This document shows, in pieces, positions 8,885-16,875 of a stretch of 64,000 nucleotides of DNA. Numbering within the stretch: position 1 is the stretch's first letter; the number at the start of each line of letters is the position of its first letter. The translations under genes were made by a program, and so were the position numbers. The stretch comes from Pararhizobium capsulatum DSM 1112 (GTDB lineage: Bacteria; Pseudomonadota; Alphaproteobacteria; Rhizobiales; Rhizobiaceae), in contig NZ_JAUSVF010000001.1 of the NCBI RefSeq assembly GCF_030814475.1, positions 2,734,001-2,798,000 of the forward strand, read 5' to 3'. A model generated the notes under the pieces. It worked only from the letters and a program-made list of their open reading frames with translations. It ran no database searches and was not told where the DNA came from.

Positions 8885-9175
8885 ATGGTTTTCAAGGAAC
8901 GGACATTCTACGGCAGGGAACCGGAGGACCTTTTTCCGGGCGAGCACGCGGACCTGGAGACGCGTGTCGCAAACTGCCTGACCACCGTTACGGGCCTGGA
9001 CGCGAGCGACGTAACCGTCGTCGCCAAGGGCAATACGATTATGCTCTCCGGTATCGTTCAGACGCCAGAAGAAATCGATAGGGCAGCGGAAGCTGCCGAA
9101 AGCGTTCCCGGCGTGGCCGAAGTGATCAACCGGATTTCGTCGCTGGAGTTCAGATTGCCTTCAGCGTCCAGCTGA
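8885..9175 (+). CDS. BON-domain protein, 96 aa
   Basis: The frame is open from 8591, but the best start is the ATG at 8885 with AAGGAGGAAGGG just upstream, giving MVFKERTFYGREPED and 96 aa. The rest is one BON domain: RVANCLTTVTGLDASDVTVVAKGNTIMLSGIVQTPEEIDRA..A..VPGVAEVINRI. BON domains bind phospholipid surfaces, usually in the periplasm, but this copy has no signal peptide, so it may be cytoplasmic. Its last 26 bp overlap the end of the convergent lipoprotein gene of the Mla-type operon. Confidence 0.85.
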   Translation: MVFKERTFYGREPEDLFPGEHADLETRVANCLTTVTGLDASDVTVVAKGNTIMLSGIVQTPEEIDRAAEAAESVPGVAEVINRISSLEFRLPSASS

Positions 9176-9764
9176 CGATATCGGCGGAAACCTGCTCGAA
9201 CGCTGCATCCAGTGCCGCGATGAAGGCGGGGTTGCTCGTGCCGCGAGCCGGAGCCGTCGCGCGGAATACCTTCTGGGCGACAACGGTGCCCGTGCGGTCG
9301 TTGAGGATCTTGGCAAAAATCTCGACGACCCCGGTGTCGGCACCTTCCGTCGAAATCTCGAACGAGCGGATGTCGGTGATCACCTGATAGTCGATCGCAA
9401 GTCCCTCGCCCGGCTTGCCGACCCCGCCGACTTTTCCGGTATTTTCGAAGGTTTGAACAAGCTTGGCCTGAACCATTTTCGGCAGGCGGTCGCTCCATTG
9501 CGACTTGGCGAGATACTGTATTTCGGCGCCGGAAAGGCGAATAACCACCTGGTCGCTGTCGAGCGCTTTCAGGGCTGTTGGCTCGGGGATCAGGATTTGC
9601 CGGCTGGTTGCAGCCGGTCCCTCGACCAGCGGCGAAGCTGTAAGTCCATAGGTATCGTTGTTGGCCTTACCGGCGCAGCCGGCGAGCAAGGCTGCAATTG
9701 CAATGGCGACGGCAATGCCCGTCGATCCCGCCTTGCGGCCACTCCCCTCACGCGACAATGCCAT
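9150..9764 (-). CDS. ABC-type transport auxiliary lipoprotein (PqiC/LptE-like partner of the MCE system)
   Basis: A 204-aa lipoprotein: a basic N-terminus, a hydrophobic stretch AVAIAIAALLAGC with lipobox LAGC, then the ABC_trans_aux fold (YGLTASP..., LIPEPTALKALDSDQVVIR, DRLPKMVQAKLVQTFENTG). Members of this family sit in the outer membrane and dock MCE tunnels that move phospholipid between membranes. It is the last gene of the MlaE-F-D operon but is separated from mlaD by 211 bp. GAAGGAT precedes the ATG. Its 3' end overlaps the convergent BON gene by 26 bp. Confidence 0.9.
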   Translation of the reverse strand: MALSREGSGRKAGSTGIAVAIAIAALLAGCAGKANNDTYGLTASPLVEGPAATSRQILIPEPTALKALDSDQVVIRLSGAEIQYLAKSQWSDRLPKMVQAKLVQTFENTGKVGGVGKPGEGLAIDYQVITDIRSFEISTEGADTGVVEIFAKILNDRTGTVVAQKVFRATAPARGTSNPAFIAALDAAFEQVSADIVSWTLKAI

Positions 9765-9975
9765 TCAGAAAATATCCTTCGCCAATCTCACGCAACTTAG
9801 TAGCTCGCTTGCGCAAGACAAGCGCAAAAAGCATCCCGCCTAAAGCCCGCGTGCAGTTTGACACCAAGGCATGCAGCCCTGCCACGCTTTTGGGAATACA
9901 TGATTCGAAAGCCGCAGCAACGCGCAAAGCTGAGGAGCCTCGCACGCGGCGCAGAACGCATGTGGCGCAGGCGCT

Positions 9976-11346
9976 TTAGTGGCGGGTGCGGCCGTTATAC
10001 TGCTTGACCGTTTCGCCGCCGAACAGAAGACGCTGGGGATCCTTGTCGAAGGTCGAGATCGTCGTGTCGAGCGTCTGAACCGTCCTGCGCGTCTCGCTGA
10101 CCAATGCCTCGATGTCTCTCAGGCCCCCACCGGAAAAGCGCTTGAGGTTCTCTCCGATCGGACCGATCTGGGCGTTGAGATTGTCAGCGACCTTGCGGAA
10201 CGATTCGAGCGTCGCGCGCGCGTCAGCCGAGAGCGAGGGCGCATCCGCATCGCCGAGGAACCCGTCGAGCTTGACGAGAATACCATCGACGCGACTGGAT
10301 GCAGCATTCAGCTTGTTGGCCATCTGCGTTACGTCGGTGATCGTCTGGTCGATATCCTTCTGGCGGTTCGTGATCGTACCGGCAAAAGCCGAGATCGATG
10401 CAGCGGTCTTGCGAACATCGGCACTGGCGGCCGAAACGTCATTGATGACATTCCCGACCTTTTGCGTGTCGATCGCCGCAACAATATTGTCGACGCGGGC
10501 AAGGGTCGCATTGGCATTGTCACCGAAGCGCTTGTAGGTATCGACAGTCGTGCGCACCGAAGCCAGTGTTTCGGACACCGTGCCGGACGCCGCCGCCAGA
10601 TCATCCGACATCTTGGAAACATTGCTGACTATATGGTCGATCTTCTTGGGATCAACGGATTTGACGATGGTTTCCGCTGAAGCCAGCGTCGAATCAAGTC
10701 GTTTCGACGCCGCCGTAAGAGATGTCGACAGCGAACTTACACTCTTCAAGAACTCGCCTATTCCATCGGAGTTCTCAGCAAGCGCTTGCGAGAAACGGTC
10801 CGCATTGGCGATTGTGCTGGTCAGCGGTCCGCGAACATCCTTCACGAAACCTTCGATCTCGCCGATGGCATTGTTGGCGCGGTCCAGAATCTTGTCGGCG
10901 GTCGCCAGCAGGCTGGTTACGCTCGATTGGTCGGCCACAAGATGGGCGCTGCTGCCCTTGTCCAGGGCCGTCTTGAGGATGTTTTCGTCGCCCTTGTTGC
11001 CACCGCTGAGCTCGATATAGGCCGCACCCGTCAAGCCCTGAATCTCAAGCGTCGCCTTGGTCGATTTCAGAACCGGCGCCTCGACCGAAACCTGCGTGAC
11101 AGCAACGGAATAGCGGGGATCGTTGGAATTGATCGCAAGATTGCGCACGGAACCGACGGGAATGCCGTTGAAGCGCACCGGCGAGCCGACGCTCAGGCCG
11201 TTGGCGGAGCCTGGAATGCTGATGACCAGTTCCACCATCTCGCCGCTGCGCCCATATTGCGACATCCAGTAGACGAAGCCGAAGGCGGCAAAGATGACCA
11301 TGACGGTGAAGAACCCGACGATGGTATAATTGGCTTTGGTTTCCAT
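9976..11346 (-). CDS. mlaD: MlaD/MCE-domain lipid-transport protein
   Basis: A 456-aa protein anchored by one N-terminal helix (YTIVGFFTVMVIFAAFGFVYW). An MCE domain follows (GLSVGSPVRFNGIPVGSV..., ATLEIQGLTGAAYIELSGG). The remaining 300 residues are a long alpha-helical region rich in Ala/Ser/Thr/Asp (for example SSLSTSLTAASKRLDSTLASAE), longer than E. coli MlaD (about 180 aa) and more like rhizobial and PqiB/YrbD-type proteins with an extended periplasmic helix bundle. It ties the MlaE-MlaF pump to the periplasmic space. It starts 79 bp after the ATPase gene in the same operon. Confidence 0.92.
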   Translation of the reverse strand: METKANYTIVGFFTVMVIFAAFGFVYWMSQYGRSGEMVELVISIPGSANGLSVGSPVRFNGIPVGSVRNLAINSNDPRYSVAVTQVSVEAPVLKSTKATLEIQGLTGAAYIELSGGNKGDENILKTALDKGSSAHLVADQSSVTSLLATADKILDRANNAIGEIEGFVKDVRGPLTSTIANADRFSQALAENSDGIGEFLKSVSSLSTSLTAASKRLDSTLASAETIVKSVDPKKIDHIVSNVSKMSDDLAAASGTVSETLASVRTTVDTYKRFGDNANATLARVDNIVAAIDTQKVGNVINDVSAASADVRKTAASISAFAGTITNRQKDIDQTITDVTQMANKLNAASSRVDGILVKLDGFLGDADAPSLSADARATLESFRKVADNLNAQIGPIGENLKRFSGGGLRDIEALVSETRRTVQTLDTTISTFDKDPQRLLFGGETVKQYNGRTRH

Positions 11347-11425
11347 TCCCGACGCTTACCCCGTGGTCCTCTGGACCCTGCTTCAATCCGATTCGGCGCC
11401 GCTTGCGCCGCCGCGCCCAGGCTCT

Positions 11426-12274
11426 CTAGTCCTGCTCGCGAACAATGGAACGTGCCCGCTTGCCGCGGAAATAGGATGTTACCCATTCGTCGTCGCAGGC
11501 GAGCATGTCGTCTATCGTACCCTCGACGAGCACCTTCTTCTTTCCCAGTACCGCGATACGATCGCAGACGGAGAAAAGGCTGTCGAGGTCGTGAGTCACC
11601 ATATACACGGTCAGCCCGAGGGTGTCGCGCAGTTTGGCGATCAGATTATCGAACTCGGCAGCCCCGATCGGGTCAAGCCCCGAGGTCGGTTCGTCGAGAA
11701 AAACCAGATCCGGATCGAGCGCAAGCGCGCGCGCAAGCGCCGCCCGCTTGATCATGCCGCCGGAAAGCTCCGACGGATATTTGTCGGCGGCTTCGGGTGC
11801 GAGACCGACCATATCGATCTTCAGCCGCGCCAGCTCGTCCATCATCTCCTGGGGCAGGTTCAGATATTCCCGCATCGGCACCTGGATGTTTTCCCGCACC
11901 GTCAGCGCCGAAAACAGCGCGCCATGCTGGAAGAGCACGCCAAGGCGGGTATCAAGGACGATGCGTTCCTCGTCGCTCACCTCGTCATATTCCGAGCCGA
12001 GGATGGTGATTTTCCCGGACTGCTTGGGCAGCAACCGAAGCACGGTACGCATCAGCACGGACTTGCCGGCCCCGGACGCGCCAACGAAACCGAGAATTTC
12101 CCCTCGATAGATGTCGAGATTGAGCTTGTCGAGAACGACATGCGATCCGAAGGCAACCGTCAGATCCTTGACGGACAGGATGACCTCATGCTCGTCGGTC
12201 GCAGGTAGCTCGTTCACGCGGTCCTCGGTTTTTTCAGCCTGCTGGGCCTGCATCTCTTGGCGTTCCTCATCCAT
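11426..12274 (-). CDS. mlaF: MlaF-type ABC transporter ATP-binding protein
   Basis: A 282-aa soluble ATPase. Residues 1-30 are a hydrophilic extension; then come Walker A GASGAGKSVL, the Q-loop GVLFQHGALFSALTV, signature LSGGMIKRAALAR, Walker B LVFLDEPTSGLD and the switch MVTHDLDS. LSGGMIKR rather than LSGGQ-QR is typical of the Mla/Ttg2A group. It powers the permease encoded just before it: the two reading frames overlap in a TGATG, implying translational coupling. Confidence 0.94.
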   Translation of the reverse strand: MDEERQEMQAQQAEKTEDRVNELPATDEHEVILSVKDLTVAFGSHVVLDKLNLDIYRGEILGFVGASGAGKSVLMRTVLRLLPKQSGKITILGSEYDEVSDEERIVLDTRLGVLFQHGALFSALTVRENIQVPMREYLNLPQEMMDELARLKIDMVGLAPEAADKYPSELSGGMIKRAALARALALDPDLVFLDEPTSGLDPIGAAEFDNLIAKLRDTLGLTVYMVTHDLDSLFSVCDRIAVLGKKKVLVEGTIDDMLACDDEWVTSYFRGKRARSIVREQD

Positions 12275-13458
12275 CAGAAGTCGATCGCCGCGTAGAACAT
12301 CGCAAACAGGCCATCGACCAGGATCACGACGAAGATCGCCTTTACAACGGATTGCGTCACATGCGCACCGAGCGACTCGGCGCTGCCTCCGACCTTCAGT
12401 CCCTCGACGGCGGCAACCACTCCAATGATCAGCGCCATGAACGGCGCCTTGATCATGCCGGCGAGAACAGAGGAGAAATCGACCGCCTCCTGAAGACGCG
12501 CCAGGAAGGTCGCAAAGGTAATGCCGGAATAGCTCCAGGTGACGACAGCCGCACCCGACAGGGCGGCAAAATTGGCAATGATCGTCAAAAGCGGCAGAGC
12601 GATTGTCAACGCAACGAGCCGCGGGAAAACCAGCACCCCGATCGGGCTCAACCCCATGACCTTCAGCGCGTCGATCTCCTCGCGCATCTTCATGGAGCCG
12701 ATCTCGGCCGTGATCGCGCTGCCCGACCGGCCTGCGATCATGATTGCCGTCAGCAACACGCCGATTTCGCGCAGCTGCAGGATACCGACGAGATCGACGA
12801 CGAAAAGCTCGGCGCCAAAATAGCGTAGCTGGAACGCGCCCTGCTGGGCAATGATCGCCCCGATCAGAAACGACATCAGCGTGATGATCGGCACGGCCTG
12901 GACGCCCATCCGGTCGATCTGACTGACGATCGCTGCCGGCGAAAGGCCGCTGTGGCGGCCAAGCTTCATCTGCGCGCCGCGCACTGCCGAGCCCAGGATG
13001 AAGAGTGCCGCAATCACATCATTCCACGCTGCAGCCATGACCTTGCCGACCGGCGCAAAAACGCGCTCGGCAAGCGAGGGAGCAGGCGCCTGCTCTTCCC
13101 TTGGGTCCGGCAGGCTTTTCGGCATGGCCTCAACGAGCTCGATATAGCGCGTCTGGTTGCTGGAAAGCTTGACCTCGCCTTCCTCGCCGCCGAGCTTCTC
13201 CACGAAGCGGCGGATCAGCCAGGCGCCTGCGGTGTCCATGGCCGTCACGCCATCGAGATTGATCTCGCTGGCGCCCTGCTCTTTGGCTGCAAGCTTTTCA
13301 AGCTGTTGGGCTGCCTCGGGAGCGAAGACATTGCGCCATTCGCCACTGAAGCGGTACACTCGTGGCCCGCCATTCGCCGCCTCATCCAGCGTCACCTCGG
13401 CATCTGTGGTCCGTTTGGATTGCGTCACGTCTGTTTGGTCTTCCGCCGCTGGCTGCAT
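12274..13458 (-). CDS. mlaE: MlaE-family permease with N-terminal STAS domain
   Basis: A 394-aa fusion. Residues about 30-130 look like a STAS domain ([22 protein letters not shown]), equivalent to the separate MlaB protein of E. coli. The rest is the MlaE permease: [65 protein letters not shown], then C-terminal helices. A fused STAS-MlaE is the usual form in alphaproteobacteria. First gene of the operon, divergent from the epimerase gene with 117 bp between. The system probably moves phospholipid and keeps outer-membrane asymmetry; direction and lipid are not shown by sequence. Confidence 0.94.
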   Translation of the reverse strand: [394 protein letters not shown]

Positions 13459-13575
13459 TTGATAAAACGTTGACGACTCATAGCCGCTTAGGGTCGATCT
13501 GTCACCGATTGATGCTGCTCCGCAAGGCCCGCATCGGGACAGGTCGCCACGGCTGACACCGGCAGGACACAGAAC

Positions 13576-14559
13576 ATGGCGCGTACTGTTTCAACCAACA
13601 TCGAACATTTTCCCATTGCCGGCACCTTCACGATCTCCCGTGGCAGCAAGACGACGGCATCCGTGGTCACCTGCCGCATCACCGAAGATGGCGCAACCGG
13701 CATCGGCGAATGCGTACCCTATGGTCGCTACGGCGAAACGCTGGAGAGCGTGCTTTCCCAGATAGAAGCGATTACCCCCGAACTGAAGTCCGGCATCCGC
13801 CGCGATGCACTGAACGATCGCATGCCGGCGGGTGCGGCCCGTAACGCCGTCGATTGCGCGCTCTGGGATCTGCAGTCGAAACTGAGCGGCGTCAGCGTCG
13901 CAAGCAGGCTCGGCATCAAGACCCCCAAGCCTCTGACAACGGCCTACACCCTCTCCCTCGGCGAGCCCGCGTCCATGGCCGCTCAGGCAGCCATCTGGTC
14001 CCATCGCGCACTCCTGAAGGTGAAGGTCGGCACGCCCGACGACCGCGAACGGATCCGCGCCGTGAGAGCCGCTGCCCCCGCCAGCGACATCATTCTCGAT
14101 GCCAATGAAGGCTGGGCTCCGGAAACGCTTGCCATGCATTTCGAGGTCTGCGCCGAAGCCGGCATTGCCCTGATCGAACAACCGCTTCCCGCCGGAAACG
14201 ACAGCTTTCTCGCCTCGATCGCCCACCCCGTCCCGGTCTGCGCCGACGAAAGCGTTCACAAGACTTCGGATCTTGCCTCTCTGGTCGATCGCTATGACGC
14301 GGTCAATATCAAGCTCGACAAGACGGGTGGACTGACCGAAGGTTTGCGCATGCGCGATGCGGCAAAGGCGCTCGATCTCAAAATCATGATCGGTTGTATG
14401 GTCGGAAGCTCGCTCGGCATGGCGCCGGCCGTACTCCTGGCGCAGGGGGCCGATTTCGTCGATCTCGACGGCCCGCTGCTGCTGGCGAAAGATCGCCATC
14501 ACGGCCTTCACTACGAGGCATCGCTCGTCTATCCGCCGACGGCCGGCCTCTGGGGCTGA
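13576..14559 (+). CDS. Enolase-superfamily epimerase/racemase (DgcA-like; dipeptide epimerase family)
   Basis: A 327-aa enolase-superfamily enzyme of the muconate-lactonizing subgroup. The catalytic lysines are in LKVKVG (148 and 150) and NIKLDKTGG (246/248). The metal ligands are D175 (ILDANEGW), E201 (EQPLP) and D224 (ADES). This set matches L-Ala-D/L-Glu epimerases and the N-acetyl-D-glutamate racemase DgcA, as such rhizobial proteins are often named; the two cannot be told apart here and the usual DgcN partner is not next to it. AGGACAC precedes the ATG. The last 31 bp overlap the end of the convergent MFS gene. Confidence 0.85.
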   Translation: MARTVSTNIEHFPIAGTFTISRGSKTTASVVTCRITEDGATGIGECVPYGRYGETLESVLSQIEAITPELKSGIRRDALNDRMPAGAARNAVDCALWDLQSKLSGVSVASRLGIKTPKPLTTAYTLSLGEPASMAAQAAIWSHRALLKVKVGTPDDRERIRAVRAAAPASDIILDANEGWAPETLAMHFEVCAEAGIALIEQPLPAGNDSFLASIAHPVPVCADESVHKTSDLASLVDRYDAVNIKLDKTGGLTEGLRMRDAAKALDLKIMIGCMVGSSLGMAPAVLLAQGADFVDLDGPLLLAKDRHHGLHYEASLVYPPTAGLWG

Positions 14560-15731
14560 ATGAACCAGGACGTCAGCGCAAAACAGCAGCCGACAAAGGC
14601 GACGACGGACATGGCGTAGAAGCCATCGACACCATACCAGGCATAGAGGTAGCCGGATGCAAAGGTGAAGATCGCCGTGAAGATGCCGGTATAGAAGAAG
14701 TAGATGCCCTGTGCCGACGCTTCCTGCTCCTCCGGAACGCGTTCCACCAGCCTGTTTTGCATGCCGGTGTGCATGATCGCGTAGGTGAAGGCGTGAAAGC
14801 ACTGCAGCAGGAAATAGCCGCCGAAGCCCAGGTCCATCGGAAAGATCAGCCAGCGAACGACCGCAAGGCCGCAGCCTGAAAAGATCATCGTCCAGATGCT
14901 GACGCGCCGGATGATCGGCTTTGCGCAAGCAAACATCAGCACCTCGGCAGCAACGCCAGCACTCCATAGAAGCCCGATCTGCGTGCCGGTAAAGCCGATA
15001 TGCTGCCAGTAGATCGCCGAGAAAGCGAAGAGCATCGCGTGGCTGCCGTTGACCAACGTCACGCCAATCAGCAGCAACTGCAAGTCCAGCTTGCGCAACG
15101 TCTTGGGCGTCGGCTCCGTCAGGGTCGTCAGTGTCGAGGGACGTCTGGGACGTCCCACGCGGGGCGCGATGAAGGTCATGCCGATCATCAGCACAAAGCC
15201 GACCGCCATCGCCGGCAATACCATGCCGCCACCGAAGAGACCGATCATCTCACCGCCGAGCATGGTCGCACCGATGAAGGCGACCGATCCCCAGACGCGC
15301 ATGCGGGCATAATCGAAGCCCCAGCGACGAACACCCGTGAGCGCAATTGCCTCGACGATCGGGACATAGGGCGAATAGACCGCGCCCTGCAGCGCATAGA
15401 TGACCAGCACGTACCAGAAGGCGTGCGAGACGAAGAGGGCCAGTGCCGTCAGCAGGGAGAAGACCGCCGACCAGACCAGCACCTTGGACCGTTCGCCGAT
15501 CCTGTCGGCAAGCAGCCCCGCAAGTGGTGCGGTGATGACGCGCACGAACATCGGCACCGCCAAGATGATCCCGATTTCGAAATCGCTGAGCGAGAGGGTG
15601 CTGAGCCAGACCGGAAAGAACGGCAGGGCGAAACCGTTGACGATCAAAGGCGCGCAGAAGAGCAAGGCGATGCGCGGCACGAAATAGGCGGGCGCATCCT
15701 CGCGGTAAGGAAGCTCTGGAGAAGGAATCAT
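14529..15731 (-). CDS. MFS transporter (HcaT/nucleoside-symporter-like)
   Basis: A 12-helix secondary transporter of 400 aa. The N-terminal half has FVPRIALLFCAPLIVNGFALPFFPVWL and the loop GLLADRIGERSKVLVW, which is the MFS motif A equivalent between helices 2 and 3. Helices resume in IGVTLVNGSHAMLFAFSAIYWQ and ALQGAVYSPY. The layout resembles the MFS_1-like group that includes 3-phenylpropionate permease. I chose the ATG at 15731 (MIPSPELPYREDAPAYF), because the upstream GTG at 15785 adds an atypical 18-residue extension. The substrate is unknown; proximity to the epimerase gene is convergent, not an operon. Confidence 0.85.
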   Translation of the reverse strand: MIPSPELPYREDAPAYFVPRIALLFCAPLIVNGFALPFFPVWLSTLSLSDFEIGIILAVPMFVRVITAPLAGLLADRIGERSKVLVWSAVFSLLTALALFVSHAFWYVLVIYALQGAVYSPYVPIVEAIALTGVRRWGFDYARMRVWGSVAFIGATMLGGEMIGLFGGGMVLPAMAVGFVLMIGMTFIAPRVGRPRRPSTLTTLTEPTPKTLRKLDLQLLLIGVTLVNGSHAMLFAFSAIYWQHIGFTGTQIGLLWSAGVAAEVLMFACAKPIIRRVSIWTMIFSGCGLAVVRWLIFPMDLGFGGYFLLQCFHAFTYAIMHTGMQNRLVERVPEEQEASAQGIYFFYTGIFTAIFTFASGYLYAWYGVDGFYAMSVVAFVGCCFALTSWFIQPQRPAVGG

Positions 15732-15843
15732 GGAGAACCTGACGTTAAGGCCAAGCCTTATCACAGCCCATGCAAGCCTCGCCACAAGGGCATGCTATAC
15801 CCTGCGAGAATCCGCTACACTGCGACCGATGTGCAACGTCGGA

Positions 15844-16674
15844 TCAGGCGGCCTCGCGTTCGCGCAGCACGTCTGTTATCGACGCAAGCGCAAGTTTGGC
15901 CTGCGGGGCCGGCAACCCGACCATCTGGCGCCAGGTGATCAGCTCCATCGTGCCGTCTTCATGCTCGGCAATCGCCGTGCAGCTTTCGACCCAATCGCCG
16001 GTGTTGATGTAGCGGATGTCATCCATCTGATCGATAACGGCATGGTGGATATGACCGCAGATGACACCATCGACACCCGTGCGGCGCGCCTCTTCAGCCA
16101 CGACCTTCTGGAATTCGCCGATGAAGTTGACGGCGTGCTTCACCTGAAGCTTGGCCCAGGCCGAGAACGACCAGTAAGGCAGGCCCAGCCTGCGGCGCAC
16201 GGCCGAAAGCACGACATTGATGGCGATCGCCGTATCGTAGGCCCAGTCACCGAGATAGGCGAGCACGCGGGCATTGCGCACGACCACATCGAATTCGTCG
16301 CCATGCAGCACCAGATACTTGCGACCGTCACCGGCTTCGTGGATGTGGCGATTGGCGACTTCGATGCCGCCGAAGTGGATACCGGGGAAATCGCGGGCGA
16401 ATTCGTCATGGTTGCCGGGGATGTAGATGATGCGGGTTCCCTTTCGGGCCTTCCGTAACAGCTTCTGGACAACATCGTTGCAGGGTTGCGGCCAGTACCA
16501 GCTGCGCTTCAGCCGCCAGCCATCGACGATGTCACCAACGAGGATAATGGTATCGGCGTCATGAACTCTCAGAAAATCGAGGAGGAAATCGGTCTTGGCC
16601 GCCTTGGAACCCAAGTGAACATCCGAAATGAACAGCGTCCGGTAGCGGCAGGTGGCGATATCGGTGTCGGTCAT
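15844..16674 (-). CDS. LpxH-like metallophosphoesterase (UDP-2,3-diacylglucosamine pyrophosphatase family)
   Basis: A 276-aa calcineurin-type phosphoesterase with all metal-ligand boxes: FISDVHLGS, LVGDIVDGW, YIPGNHDEF, LHGDEFD and GHIHHAVI. The order and the GNHD-to-HGDEFD spacing match COG2908 (LpxH-like). LpxH cleaves UDP-2,3-diacylglucosamine in lipid A synthesis; many rhizobia use LpxI for this step, so this protein may do a related reaction instead. No membrane helix. It is transcribed away from the malic enzyme gene as a single unit. Confidence 0.85.
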   Translation of the reverse strand: MTDTDIATCRYRTLFISDVHLGSKAAKTDFLLDFLRVHDADTIILVGDIVDGWRLKRSWYWPQPCNDVVQKLLRKARKGTRIIYIPGNHDEFARDFPGIHFGGIEVANRHIHEAGDGRKYLVLHGDEFDVVVRNARVLAYLGDWAYDTAIAINVVLSAVRRRLGLPYWSFSAWAKLQVKHAVNFIGEFQKVVAEEARRTGVDGVICGHIHHAVIDQMDDIRYINTGDWVESCTAIAEHEDGTMELITWRQMVGLPAPQAKLALASITDVLREREAA

Positions 16675-16875
16675 GGCTGTCTCGCGTTTTACCTTCCTGT
16701 CTTATGACACGTCAAAACCAGACTCGTGTTTCAGGAGAATGACAACGCCTGTGGTCAGCGAAAATCCACGGCTGGGGTTCGACACCATGAGAAGGTGAAA
16801 ATCGGCCACAAAAAACTGTACGTCGCAGAATTTTCATGAAAAAAGGGCCGCGTCCAACTGATGGGGATTGCAAGA

